Shown: positions 34,485 to 43,380, counted from the stretch's first letter. The stretch: 64,000 bases of DNA from Fimbriimonadaceae bacterium (GCA_019638775.1 JAHBTD010000001.1:1116001-1180000), one strand, 5' to 3'. A program made the numbers and translations. The notes: a model not told the origin generated them from the sequence alone.

Positions 34485-34979
34485 ATGCTATCCATCACCG
34501 TCGCCGCCCTAACCATTGCGCTTCAAAGCAGCCCCTTCCCCGACGTCCCCGCCAACCACTGGGCCTCGCCCGCTGTCCAGAACCTAAAGGACGCTGGCAT
34601 TCTGCGAGGCTATCCGAACGGCAACTTTAACGATCCTCATGATCGAACGCCAATCAAGGCAAGGATAAGCGGTTTTCTCAATCAGACAGCGGCGGAGGGG
34701 TTATGGTTCAGACCAACAACCCTCACGGGCCAAAGGAGCCCAGGGAGCCGATATGAGGCGGCGGTAGTTGTCCGCATGCTTCTTGACAACTGGAGCAAAC
34801 TTCTCGCCCAAGAGCCACCAGACGGTAGCCTGCGAAAACTCCTTGGACACACGGGCAATTTCAAGTTCTGGATTAAGGAGCTTCGCCAAGAATTCTTGGA
34901 CCTCGACGATAATCTTGAGGTTCTGCTTGTCAAGCTACAGGATCTCCACGACCGCACGAAAGCTCGGATTGGCAAGTAG
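34485..34979 (+). CDS. Small secreted SLH-domain protein
   Basis: A 164-residue protein. A hydrophobic N-terminus (MLSITVAALTIALQSS) acts as a signal peptide, followed by one S-layer homology motif 'FPDVPANHWASPAVQNLKDA' with 'GILRGYPNGNF'. A helical C-terminal part (about 85-164) is rich in charged residues and may form a short coiled coil ('FLDLDDNLEVLLVKLQDL'). SLH motifs anchor proteins to cell-wall polysaccharide or peptidoglycan; a single motif may act in an oligomer or belong to an outer-membrane porin-like family. GAGG lies about 9 nt upstream of the ATG. Confidence 0.75.
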   Translation: MLSITVAALTIALQSSPFPDVPANHWASPAVQNLKDAGILRGYPNGNFNDPHDRTPIKARISGFLNQTAAEGLWFRPTTLTGQRSPGSRYEAAVVVRMLLDNWSKLLAQEPPDGSLRKLLGHTGNFKFWIKELRQEFLDLDDNLEVLLVKLQDLHDRTKARIGK

Positions 34980-35066
34980 TTAGGTGTGGGCGGAGACAGA
35001 TTAGTTTCTTTTAGCTACGGCTAAATGCAAATCATTCTTGCATCATTTGTCTACATGTGATAAAAC

Positions 35067-35756
35067 ATGCTTATGGCAAAAATCGAACTCCCAGAGCGCT
35101 TCCGCAAGGAGTATCAGTCGTCCAGCGCGGACGATATCAACGACCTAGCCTCTGCAACGGCAGCATTGAAGGCAAAAGGCAAGTCTATGGCCGAGATTGC
35201 AGCCAAGATTGCACAAGCAGGCTGGAGTCCTGAGTTCGCAAATTGGTACGCAGACGTCCTGTTAAAGAATGATGAAGAGTTCGAACTCATCCTCCCAGCT
35301 CCGCAGTTCTTCCCGCTCACGCCGCCCGACCCTGCCCAGCAAAAAGAAGATGCGGCCCGAAGCATCGGAACCATCTTGGGAGCCGTGGCTACTATTTGGC
35401 TCATGGGATGGGCTTTCTCCGGGATCGAGGAACTAGGAATCCGCCTTGGAATTCTAATCGTGGGAATCGGGCTGCTATGGGAAGGGTTTGCTCGTCTCGC
35501 TGTGTCGAGGAGCTTAAGCAGGCTATACGGCGTTGTTTCGATGGTCGTCATCGCTGCCCTCCTCGGGCTCGGCATCTTCTGGGCAAGTCTAACCGAGGGT
35601 TTGCCGCGTGAGGAGATTGAGGGCTACGCTATCGGGTTTAAGTTCATGCAAGCAATGGTGCCGACAGGGATCAGTTGGCTTGTATTCTGGCTTGCAACGA
35701 ATTCAGCGATGCGTCGTAAGGCTGTGAAGGCTGGCGGGTCGAGTACAGAAGCCTGA
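35067..35756 (+). CDS. Uncharacterised membrane protein
   Basis: A 229-residue protein I do not recognise. Residues 1-95 are soluble and helical ('DINDLASATAALKAKGKSMA', 'IAQAGWSPEFANWYAD'), resembling a helix-turn-helix-like repeat. Four hydrophobic segments follow at about 103-120, 125-142, 152-172 and 190-210, and the C-terminus is basic then polar. A GATAAA box lies 2 nt before the first ATG; an ATG two codons on (35073) is equally possible. No operon context, since rlmN starts with its own promoter box. Confidence 0.7.
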   Translation: MLMAKIELPERFRKEYQSSSADDINDLASATAALKAKGKSMAEIAAKIAQAGWSPEFANWYADVLLKNDEEFELILPAPQFFPLTPPDPAQQKEDAARSIGTILGAVATIWLMGWAFSGIEELGIRLGILIVGIGLLWEGFARLAVSRSLSRLYGVVSMVVIAALLGLGIFWASLTEGLPREEIEGYAIGFKFMQAMVPTGISWLVFWLATNSAMRRKAVKAGGSSTEA

Positions 35757-35871
35757 TCCACGCGGGATGGTTTCGCGAGATGCGATCGCATCAACGCACG
35801 AAGATTTTCGCTCCTAAGCCCTCCTTGTGCGACTTACCGGGCTCTCCCAAGGCCAAAAACGCCTCCGCCGG

Positions 35872-35877
35872 TACAAT
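35872..35877 (+). promoter_or_regulatory. -10 box abutting rlmN start
   Basis: TACAAT, 7 nt before ATG 35885 and no SD between; leaderless start inferred. This box would drive the seven-gene run through the lpt genes. Confidence 0.55.
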
Positions 35878-35884
35878 TTCTCAG

Positions 35885-36979
35885 ATGGCTGACGCCAAGC
35901 CTGCCTTGATCGGCATGGACCGGAATGAGCTGACCGAGCTTGTCACAAACGACGACGCGCTGGGTGGGCACAAGGCTGCCAAAATGCGGGCGTCTCAGCT
36001 TGCAAAATGGATTTATGCGAAGGCCGTTGACGACTTCGACCAGATGACAGACTTGCCTGCTACCGTTCGTGAAAGACTGAAGGAGGCGTATCGGGTGAGT
36101 CCGCTGACGGTGGCGACGCACAGGACATCCACGGACAAGGTGCAGAAGCTTCTCGTTCACAACGGGGACGACCAGGTTTACGAGTGCGTTCTTCTGCCCT
36201 ACCAAGACCGCGTCAGCTGTTGTCTTTCAAGTCAAGTGGGTTGTCCGATGGGCTGCACCTTTTGCGCCACCGGCCTCGGCGGATTCGACCGCAATCTGAG
36301 CGCTGGAGAGATCGTCGGGCAGTATCTGCTGCTTCAAAAAATCTCCAAGGACCGCATCTCCCACGTCGTCTTTATGGGCATGGGCGAACCGCTGTTAAAC
36401 CTCGCTGGTGTACTCAAAACCCTGACGCTGATGCACGAAGAGATCGGTCTGAGCTATCGACACATCACTATCTCCACGGTCGGCATCGTTCCCAAGATTC
36501 GTGAGCTCGCCAAGGAAAAACTGCCGATTCACCTCGCCCTTAGTCTGCACTCCCCTATTGACGAGATACGCGACCGCCTCATGCCCGTCAATCATAAGTG
36601 GCGGGTGCAGGAAGTTGTGCAAGAGATGCGCGACTACCACCACTCCACAGGACGCAAAGTGACCTTCGAGTACCTGCTTCTATCCGAACTCACCGACACA
36701 CCCGAGCAGGCTAGGGAGTTAGCAAAGCTTGTTCAGGGCCTGCCGTGTGTGGTGAATGTGATCCCATTCAACTGGGTCGCGACCGAGGAAGATTTCAAAC
36801 GCCCTTCGCGCGAGCGCGTGCGAGCCTTCAAGCAGGAGCTTAAGAATCGGGGTGTGAATGTGACCGAGCGTATGGAGCGCGGGCACGACATCGCGGCAGC
36901 GTGCGGCCAGCTCGCTGGTCAGCACAAGGGCAAGTTCGCGAGGAGGGATCAACCATCCGCATTGCCGCTCTTGTCGTGA
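35885..36979 (+). CDS. rlmN: Dual-specificity 23S rRNA/tRNA adenine-C2 methyltransferase
   Basis: A 364-residue radical SAM enzyme methylating A2503 of 23S rRNA and A37 of some tRNAs. The CX3CX2C cluster motif is 'GCPMGCTFCATGLGG', followed by 'VFMGMGEPLLN' and 'HLALSLHSPIDEIRDRLMP'. The C-terminal methyl-carrying Cys lies in 'DIAAACGQLAGQ'. ATG 35885 is chosen over the open frame start at 35780, which lacks family similarity and the promoter box. It opens the operon containing lptC-lptA-lptB-lptF/G. Confidence 0.95.
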   Translation: MADAKPALIGMDRNELTELVTNDDALGGHKAAKMRASQLAKWIYAKAVDDFDQMTDLPATVRERLKEAYRVSPLTVATHRTSTDKVQKLLVHNGDDQVYECVLLPYQDRVSCCLSSQVGCPMGCTFCATGLGGFDRNLSAGEIVGQYLLLQKISKDRISHVVFMGMGEPLLNLAGVLKTLTLMHEEIGLSYRHITISTVGIVPKIRELAKEKLPIHLALSLHSPIDEIRDRLMPVNHKWRVQEVVQEMRDYHHSTGRKVTFEYLLLSELTDTPEQARELAKLVQGLPCVVNVIPFNWVATEEDFKRPSRERVRAFKQELKNRGVNVTERMERGHDIAAACGQLAGQHKGKFARRDQPSALPLLS

Positions 36980-37524
36980 CCGCTATGCTGGCTTTGGGCC
37001 TGATCGGGGGCTGTGGCAAGCCGTCAAAGGGCAAGGATGGCGGCAAGCAATCGGGCTCTAAGAAGGAGGAACCGCCGGAGTCTCGACGGATCAACAGCGG
37101 TCCGGGGAATATGACTCGGTCTTCCGAAACGAATCGCGGAACGAAGCTTTGGCATATCGAGTGGCAGTCGGTGCAGCTCGCGCTCTCGGACGATCAGGCG
37201 ATGGGCGGTTCGATGAAGACCGTCACCGGGATTATGTATAAAGATGGGGCCGATGCCAGCACCTTTGACGCAGAGGGCGCAGACGCGGACAAAGAGACTA
37301 ACACTCTGAAACTATGGGGCAAAGTAACCGTCCGCTCCAAGGAGCATCAAGCCACACTCACTTGCGAGAAGCTAACCTGGCATGCTGACCGAGGCGTCTT
37401 GGAGGCGTCTGGAGTCGTCACCGTAGTGTATAAGGATTACACGCTTGGTCCTTTCGAGCGCTTGCTTTGCTCGCCAGAATTGCAGTACGTTTCCACACCG
37501 GACCTTTTTAAGGAGCCCAAATGA
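36955..37524 (+). CDS. lptC: LptC-like lipoprotein of LPS export
   Basis: About 189 residues. The N-terminus after ATC 36955 (RIAALVVTAMLALGLIGGC) is a lipoprotein signal with lipobox LIGGC, followed by a charged linker. Then come beta strands of the LptC/OstA type ('NTLKLWGKVTVRSKEHQATL', 'ASGVVTVVYKDYTLGP'). It should link the inner-membrane Lpt complex to LptA. Start: AGGAGG at 36941-36946 stands 8 nt before ATC, while no ATG/GTG/TTG lies at a suitable distance; GTG 36901 and GTG 36976 are alternatives. It overlaps the rlmN end and overlaps lptA by 4 bp. Confidence 0.75.
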   Translation: MRIAALVVTAMLALGLIGGCGKPSKGKDGGKQSGSKKEEPPESRRINSGPGNMTRSSETNRGTKLWHIEWQSVQLALSDDQAMGGSMKTVTGIMYKDGADASTFDAEGADADKETNTLKLWGKVTVRSKEHQATLTCEKLTWHADRGVLEASGVVTVVYKDYTLGPFERLLCSPELQYVSTPDLFKEPK

Positions 37525-38420
37525 AAGCCCTCATCCCACTCGCGTCCATCGTTCTCATCGCGGCGGCTGTCGCTCAGACCAGCCAAAAGCCGATACTAAG
37601 CAGCCAGAACCTAAAAATCTATGCCAAGAACTGGTCGAGCGAAGCCATCGGAGAGAACAAGTTTCGATTTACGGCAGAGGGCAACCCGTTCAGCGCGGTA
37701 TCGGACCTTGACGGCAGAACGATTCAGGCCCAGAAGGCAGTCGGGGATGTGATTCGCTCGACGAATGGGGGGATCACCCTGGACGCCGCAACTTTAACGG
37801 GCGGCATCTATGTGAAGCAGGTGAAGCCGTCGGAGTCTGGGATCAAGGATGCAGTGAGCACGACGGAGCTTCGTTCGACGTCTGCGGAGTACACGCGGTC
37901 CGGAGAGCAGTGGGTTTTGCATGGGGGAATTGCCGTGGATCAGGAGGACCCCTCGATTTCACGCGTCGTCAATATCAAGGGCCGAGAAGCCACGGTTGGA
38001 CTCTTTGGCGACGATCGCCCCAAGCAGACGCGTTTTCCCGTGAAGACGGGGACAATCAGCGGCAACGTAACCTTCCTCATCAAGGGTCGCTATCGATCGA
38101 CGGATGAGAAGACGAAAGCGACAACTTGGGAGAAGTTCACGACACACGGCAACGCGGACAAGATGGTTTTTAACGAGGCCGCCGGAACACTGACGCTCAT
38201 CGGCAATGTTGTCGTTAAGGGCGATGCGCCGGTCTTTATCGGGGATATGACGGGATCGAAGATTACGATCACTTTCGACGCGAACGGCAAGCCTGTAAAG
38301 GTTGAAGGAGAGGCCGACGACAAGCCAGGGACGACGGTGATTAAGACTAAGCCACCGGCCGCGACTCTGCTCTACGGGCGGGACTCCCAAGCCACCATTG
38401 GAGGCCTGCTTGAAGATTAA
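37521..38420 (+). CDS. lptA: LptA-like periplasmic LPS transport protein
   Basis: A 299-residue protein with a signal peptide (1-19, MKALIPLASIVLIAAAVAQ) and repeated beta strands typical of the OstA/LptA fold ('SEAIGENKFRFTAEGNPFSA', 'MVFNEAAGTLTLIGNVVVKG'). It is nearly twice the length of E. coli LptA, so it may carry extra beta-jellyroll repeats spanning a wider periplasm. It is coupled by ATGA overlap to lptC, and lptB starts within its last 11 bases. Assignment rests on fold-like pattern and operon position rather than strong sequence motifs. Confidence 0.75.
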   Translation: MKALIPLASIVLIAAAVAQTSQKPILSSQNLKIYAKNWSSEAIGENKFRFTAEGNPFSAVSDLDGRTIQAQKAVGDVIRSTNGGITLDAATLTGGIYVKQVKPSESGIKDAVSTTELRSTSAEYTRSGEQWVLHGGIAVDQEDPSISRVVNIKGREATVGLFGDDRPKQTRFPVKTGTISGNVTFLIKGRYRSTDEKTKATTWEKFTTHGNADKMVFNEAAGTLTLIGNVVVKGDAPVFIGDMTGSKITITFDANGKPVKVEGEADDKPGTTVIKTKPPAATLLYGRDSQATIGGLLED

Positions 38421-39192
38421 AACCAATGACCTCGTGAAGCAGTATAAAGGCCGCCGGGTTGTGGATGGCGTAAGCGTCGAGATCACACAGGGTGAGATTG
38501 TGGGGCTGCTTGGGCCGAACGGCGCCGGGAAGACGACCACTTTCTATATGGTGACGGGCCTGATTCGCCCGAATGGGGGCAAGGTCTTCTTCGATGAAGA
38601 GGAGGTCTCCCGACTGCCGATGTATCGAAGGGCACGAGCCGGAGTAGCCTATCTGCCGCAGGAGCCGAGCGTTTTTCGCAAGCTGAGCGTTCGCGACAAT
38701 ATTCGGCTGGTGATGGAGCTTGCTGGGCACTCGAAGGCTCAGATACATGACAAGACCACAGAGCTTGCCGAAGAGCTGCACATCACGCGCATTCTGGATG
38801 CGCAAGCGGGTGTGCTTTCCGGTGGTGAGCGACGGCGCGTCGAGATTGCCCGGGCGATGTCCACCAGCCCCAAATTCATCCTTCTGGATGAGCCGTTTAC
38901 GGGGATTGACCCGGTGACCATTGAGGAGCTACAGGAGATCATCCACCGACTGCGCGATCAGGGGATCGGCATTTTGATCACGGACCACAACGTCGGGGCG
39001 ACTTTAAGGATCACCGACCGCAACTATATCTTGATCGACGGCAAGATCATCGCGTCAGGAACGTCAGCGGAGATCGCCTCCAACACGCACGTTCGGAAGC
39101 ACTACTTGGGTCAGCAGTTCGATGATGGGCGAGGGGTTCGCGCCATGTCGGAAACGGGCGATCCGAGCGGGGAGACAGAGGGCACAGTTTGA
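38410..39192 (+). CDS. lptB: LPS export ATPase LptB
   Basis: A 260-residue cytoplasmic ABC ATPase powering LPS extraction. Walker A GPNGAGKTTT, Q-loop 'AYLPQEPSVFRKLSVRDNI' (a hallmark of LptB), signature 'LSGGERRRVEIARA', Walker B 'FILLDEPFTGIDP' and H-loop 'TDHNV' are all intact. TTG 38410 is chosen because GGAGG at 38400-38404 stands 5 nt upstream. TTG 38398 lacks an SD. It overlaps lptA by 11 bp and the permease gene by 4 bp. Confidence 0.95.
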   Translation: MKIKTNDLVKQYKGRRVVDGVSVEITQGEIVGLLGPNGAGKTTTFYMVTGLIRPNGGKVFFDEEEVSRLPMYRRARAGVAYLPQEPSVFRKLSVRDNIRLVMELAGHSKAQIHDKTTELAEELHITRILDAQAGVLSGGERRRVEIARAMSTSPKFILLDEPFTGIDPVTIEELQEIIHRLRDQGIGILITDHNVGATLRITDRNYILIDGKIIASGTSAEIASNTHVRKHYLGQQFDDGRGVRAMSETGDPSGETEGTV

Positions 39193-40301
39193 AACGCATC
39201 GACGGGCTCATCATCCGGGAGTTAATCGGTCCTTGGGGCTTTGGTGTCGCCATCTTTACGTCGCTAGTTTTTGCGACGGCACTATTGAATCGGATTTCTG
39301 ACTGGGTAGTCAGTGGAGTCGATCCGGGCACGATCTTGCAGCTATCGCTGCTGTTGATGCCGGGCATCATGACGAAGACCTTTGCTATGGCCTTGTTGCT
39401 GGCCTCGTTGCTCGGGTTTGGGCGGTTGAGCAACGACAGCGAGATTGTGGCTATGCGGGCGGCAGGGGCAAGCTTATATAGGCTTGTTTTGCCGGTTTTG
39501 ATCTTTAGCACGGCGGTTGCGGGGCTGACCTTTGCTATCAACGAGTCGTTCGTGCCTTGGGCGGCGGGCAAGGCCAATGCGCTTCAAGAGGAGCTGCAAA
39601 AACAGATATCGGACAATCGGAAGACACGTTCGGTGAGCCAAAAGATCAAGGGTCCGAATGGCTCTTCGGCATGGGTACTTGCCGAGGACTTCAACCTGCT
39701 CGACAAGAGCTTGATCAACGTTGTGATCGTAGTGATGGGCCGGGATGGCGAGCCCACCTACTTGGTCACGGCAGAGAAGCTGGTGTATCGGGACGAGAAG
39801 GACTGGAAGATTGAGGGGAAAGCTTTGCTCCGAAGCGTCGACGGAGTGGACAGAATCGAACTGGAGCAGGGCGCATTACCGTCTGAAGTACCAAAGCCTG
39901 ATTTCGAGCCAAAGAATCTGCTTGCCGGTTTCTTGACCGATCTGGACGTATTGAGCATGCCTCAAATTCGTCAAGAGATCGAAAGGATGCGGCGACAAGA
40001 GAACCCGGACCTGAGGCAGATTGCGAACCTTGAGTTTGGCTATTACAACAAGATCGCGCTTCCCCTTGCTGCGGTCGTGTTCGGCCTTCTGGGCGCGCCG
40101 CTTGGGATACGAAACCACCGGACGGGTGTGGGGGCAGGGTTTGCGTTAAGTGTTTTGCTTAGTTTTGGGTATCTGACCCTGGCTAATTTTATGGCGGTAT
40201 ATTCGAGGAGCGGCCTAATCTCTCCAGCCGCTGCAAGCTTTATGCCGTGTGTGATCGGGCTCGTGGCTGCTGCGATTACGATTTGGAAGAAGAACGGCTG
40301 A
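39189..40301 (+). CDS. LptF/LptG family permease
   Basis: A 370-residue YjgP/YjgQ family membrane protein. Three helices at the N-terminus (about 12-35, 55-75, 95-118), a large periplasmic jellyroll (about 130-260) and three C-terminal helices fit LptF/LptG. 'MPGIMTKTFAMALLLASLL' and 'YYNKIALPLAAVVFGLLGAP' are the conserved coupling regions. It starts with TTG overlapping the lptB stop (TTGA). Only one such permease is here, whereas the complex needs two subunits. A second gene elsewhere or a homodimer is required. Confidence 0.9.
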   Translation: MKRIDGLIIRELIGPWGFGVAIFTSLVFATALLNRISDWVVSGVDPGTILQLSLLLMPGIMTKTFAMALLLASLLGFGRLSNDSEIVAMRAAGASLYRLVLPVLIFSTAVAGLTFAINESFVPWAAGKANALQEELQKQISDNRKTRSVSQKIKGPNGSSAWVLAEDFNLLDKSLINVVIVVMGRDGEPTYLVTAEKLVYRDEKDWKIEGKALLRSVDGVDRIELEQGALPSEVPKPDFEPKNLLAGFLTDLDVLSMPQIRQEIERMRRQENPDLRQIANLEFGYYNKIALPLAAVVFGLLGAPLGIRNHRTGVGAGFALSVLLSFGYLTLANFMAVYSRSGLISPAAASFMPCVIGLVAAAITIWKKNG

Positions 40302-40330
40302 GCGTCGGGATAGGCGCGTAGGAAAAGACA

Positions 40331-41839
40331 TTGGACGTCGGAAGTATCGGATTTTTGCTCTTGATGGCCCTGATGGGCGGTGGAATCGCAGTGTTTGCGG
40401 ACCGTCTTGGGCGCAAGCTGGGCAAGAGTCGCCACACGCTCTTTGGCATGCGCCCGCGCAAGACCGCTGAGGTCTTGACCTTCGCCGCCGGATTTCTCAT
40501 CCCCATCGTCACGCTCCTGGTTGTGATTGCCATCAGCTCATCGTATCGGCAATGGTTTGTGCGCGGTGCACAGGCTTATGAGGACGCGAAGCGTTATGAG
40601 AAGCAGGCAGCAGATTTGCAAGAGCAAGTCGACAACCTGATGAAGCTCAAAGAGCAAACGGCGAAGGACTTTGAGCAGAAGAACAAGGAGCTGTTGACGG
40701 TTCTGCAGCAACGCAAGGAAATCGAGGCAAAGAGACTGGCCTTGCAAGGGCAGGTCGCCACGCTGAACAGCGACATCGGCAAGCTGAACGCGGGTGTTCG
40801 CAAGCTTCAAGAGCAGACTGCCAAGATCAATGCGCAGTACCTTGCGTCGAAGAAAGACTACGACCGCGTGAAGATGAGCTTCGACATTCAGAACGATCGC
40901 TTTAAGGAGATCAGCATTCGGAATACCGAGATCGAGCGGGCGAATGCGCAACTTGAGCGAGATCAGGAAAAGCTGCGGACTGAGGTTGAGGGGCTGCAAG
41001 GAAAGATCACTGAACTTGAGAAGGAGCGCACCGACCTTGAGCAGCAGGTCGCGCAGGCAAAGGCGGACTATCAGAAGGAGTTGAACGGGCTGAACAACCA
41101 ATTGAACGCCGCCAAATTGAGCCTGACGGAGACTCAGCGTCAGCTTTCGGAAGCCCAGCGCGATTATGTGAAGCTCCAAAACACCTTTGGATATGCGCGG
41201 ACGCAGAGGATCACTTACTATCAAAACGAGGAGCTGGTACGCGTTTTCTTACCGCCGCGCTTAACCGAAGAGCAAGCTCGGGGGCTCCTGAACTCCCTGT
41301 TGAGGCAGTCGATCACGGCAGCCGAGGCTCGCGGGGCGGCAGCCAACGAAACGCCGTCGGCGGCGATGATTATGCCAGCGGGGCCGGAGGGCGCCGAGGT
41401 TTCTACTCGCGAGCAGATTGAGCTGATTATCCAGAGAATTCGGAACCTGCCGGACTACACGTTCATCGCCGCGACATCTCGATTGAACGCCTTCGTCAAC
41501 GAGCCGGTTGCTCTTGAGGTGCGGCTCTTCCACAACCCAGTGATTTATGAAGTCAACGAGCAGATCGCCGATGTGCGCATTGACGGGTCGAGGTCTGATG
41601 GCGAAATCTTTGACGAGTTGACCAAGTTCTTCTCTGAAATTGTTCGCCCAGAAGCGATCAAGAAAGGCATGATCCCGACCCTTGGTTCGGAGAGCGGTCT
41701 TGGCTCGCTTTCGACCTCAGACGTCCTTCAACTCATCCGTCGCATCCGAGACGTCAACGCGCCCGTTCGAGTTTCTGCACACGCTGTGAAGCAAACTCGC
41801 GCCGGAGATCGCCTTGAGTTCGTCTTTAGATTCCGGTAG
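40331..41839 (+). CDS. DUF3084 coiled-coil membrane protein
   Basis: A 502-residue protein of the DUF3084 family known from cyanobacteria and Deinococcus. Two N-terminal helices (about 5-22 and 50-72) are followed by a long coiled coil (about 85-290, 'YEKQAADLQEQVDNLMKLKE'). The C-terminal alpha/beta domain includes 'TFIAATSRLNAFVNEPV'. Function unknown. Its place 29 nt after the LPS permease and 2 nt before the nuclease-fold gene suggests co-transcription; a role in envelope-linked chromosome or cell-wall organisation is only a guess. Start is TTG 40331. Confidence 0.85.
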   Translation: MDVGSIGFLLLMALMGGGIAVFADRLGRKLGKSRHTLFGMRPRKTAEVLTFAAGFLIPIVTLLVVIAISSSYRQWFVRGAQAYEDAKRYEKQAADLQEQVDNLMKLKEQTAKDFEQKNKELLTVLQQRKEIEAKRLALQGQVATLNSDIGKLNAGVRKLQEQTAKINAQYLASKKDYDRVKMSFDIQNDRFKEISIRNTEIERANAQLERDQEKLRTEVEGLQGKITELEKERTDLEQQVAQAKADYQKELNGLNNQLNAAKLSLTETQRQLSEAQRDYVKLQNTFGYARTQRITYYQNEELVRVFLPPRLTEEQARGLLNSLLRQSITAAEARGAAANETPSAAMIMPAGPEGAEVSTREQIELIIQRIRNLPDYTFIAATSRLNAFVNEPVALEVRLFHNPVIYEVNEQIADVRIDGSRSDGEIFDELTKFFSEIVRPEAIKKGMIPTLGSESGLGSLSTSDVLQLIRRIRDVNAPVRVSAHAVKQTRAGDRLEFVFRFR

Positions 41840-41841
41840 CT

Positions 41842-42255
41842 ATGGATGTACGAACCATTGCGGCGGTCGATCCGGGAAGCGCAAAGTGCGGCGTTGCGCT
41901 TGTGCGGCGCGAAGCCGATGGCTCAATAACGCTCGTTGAACGCGCGATCGTACCTCCCGACCAGTTAGCCGACAAGCTTGCAGAGTTGCATGAATCGGAG
42001 CCTTTTTCGATGGTCGTTGTTGGTTCGGGTACGCGCTCAAGGCCGCTGGTGCACGAACTGCGTGAGCGAATGCCGAGCATGGGCATCCTGGTTGTTGACG
42101 AGAAGGATACGACTCTGCAGGCGCGGGAAAGATATTGGCAGCATCATAAACGCAAGGGGTGGCGACGATTGTTGCCATCGACACTCCAGAGTCCTCCGGA
42201 CCCGGTGGATGACTTCGTTGCTGTGATCCTCGCAGAACGGGTTCTGCTCGGGTAA
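41842..42255 (+). CDS. RNase H-fold nuclease, YqgF/RuvC-like
   Basis: A 137-residue protein with the YqgF/RuvC-type N-terminal strand 'IAAVDPGSAKCGVALV' carrying the first catalytic Asp. A central 'MVVVGSGTRSRPL' strand follows, and the C-terminal 'DPVDDFVAVILAERVLL' supplies the last acidic pair. The family includes pre-16S rRNA processing nuclease and Holliday-junction resolvases. A variable middle part ('YWQHHKRKGWRRLLP') sets it apart from canonical YqgF, so the substrate is open. It begins 2 nt after the DUF3084 gene. Confidence 0.8.
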   Translation: MDVRTIAAVDPGSAKCGVALVRREADGSITLVERAIVPPDQLADKLAELHESEPFSMVVVGSGTRSRPLVHELRERMPSMGILVVDEKDTTLQARERYWQHHKRKGWRRLLPSTLQSPPDPVDDFVAVILAERVLLG

Positions 42256-42483
42256 CGCTCAACCTGGAGCGAGGCGCCAAGAGATATGAGATTCGATTTC
42301 CGATCTCCGTCCCTTCCGCTCCTTTCGTCCCATTCGCAAACTTGATGATGCTTTTCAGAGAGTCCTGCCGTCCTATCCCATGCCAACGGATTGGCGGGCG
42401 CTTGGCTAGGATGGCCTCTATCTTCTTTGCCCGCTGACTTCCCACATTTCTTGCTATTCGCAGGTACCTTGGAGGGCAGCATT

Positions 42484-43380
42484 ATGTCCATCACTGGGAA
42501 ATGGTTTGGCTTTGGCTTGGATCCCCTCTACGACGAGGGTGTGCGCAAGCTGCGTGGAGGCGACTTTGACGGTGCAATCGCCGTTTTTGAGCAGTGTCTT
42601 GGGGCGACAGAAAACCCCAAGGTTCGAGAGATGGCCCAAAACGACCTCATGCAAGCTTGCGTGACGTTGGCATCGCGCGAGCCAGATCGGGCAATGGAGT
42701 GTTACGAGAAAGCGCTCGCAATCTTCCCGCATTACGCTGATCTTTATCTGCGTCGAGGCATGGCTCGGGCCGCTTCTGGAGACTTCCTAAATGCGGTGAA
42801 CGACGCTACTGCGGCTCTGACGATCAACCCATCGTTTGCGGAGGCTGCTTTCCGAAAAGGGCTTTGGCTTCATCAGATCGGGAAGTCGGACGATGGAGTG
42901 CAGTGGCTGCAAAAGGCTTCTTCGATGAGCCGAATTTTTGCGGGCGAAGGCTTTCTGAAGGGGATTGAGGACGCTGCCTCTGGCAAGTGGGAAGAGGCGG
43001 AAACTCGGTTTGCCGAACTAGCGAACAACCCCGCCGTGCAGGCGAATCGCTTGAAGGATGACGGCGACAGGTTTGCACGCGAGGGACGAATGCACGACGC
43101 GATGCTGGCCTTTGAAGAGGCCGCAAGAATTGCCCCGACTTTCCCTGATATCCGTTGTCGATTTGGGCAGACTCTGCTGGAGGCCGACCGGGTGGACGAG
43201 GCGCTGGTTGAGTTTATGCAAGCGCTTGAGGTGAACCCCAACTATGTGGAGGCTTGGGCGCAGCAGGGGATCGCCCTTCGGCGGCTGAGAAGGGATCAAG
43301 AGGCGAGAAACTCCTTCAAGAAGGCGTATGAACTTGATCCGAACCATCCCATCGCGGCGATGGAGTTTGGGTTTGGGTAG
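42484..43380 (+). CDS. Tetratricopeptide repeat protein
   Basis: A 298-residue cytoplasmic protein composed of about seven TPR units, for example 'EPDRAMECYEKALAIFPHYA', 'GDFLNAVNDATAALTINPSF' and 'DEALVEFMQALEVNPNYVEA'. No signal peptide or enzymatic domain. TPR arrays mediate protein-protein contacts; partners unknown. ATG 42484 is preferred over the open-frame start at 42391: GGAGG lies 8 nt upstream and the extra N-terminus is not repeat-like. Confidence 0.85.
   Translation: MSITGKWFGFGLDPLYDEGVRKLRGGDFDGAIAVFEQCLGATENPKVREMAQNDLMQACVTLASREPDRAMECYEKALAIFPHYADLYLRRGMARAASGDFLNAVNDATAALTINPSFAEAAFRKGLWLHQIGKSDDGVQWLQKASSMSRIFAGEGFLKGIEDAASGKWEEAETRFAELANNPAVQANRLKDDGDRFAREGRMHDAMLAFEEAARIAPTFPDIRCRFGQTLLEADRVDEALVEFMQALEVNPNYVEAWAQQGIALRRLRRDQEARNSFKKAYELDPNHPIAAMEFGFG

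Noticed and set aside
42256-42483. Upstream extension of the TPR protein to 42391
   Set aside because: The extra residues are not repeat-like and the GGAGG site belongs to ATG 42484.
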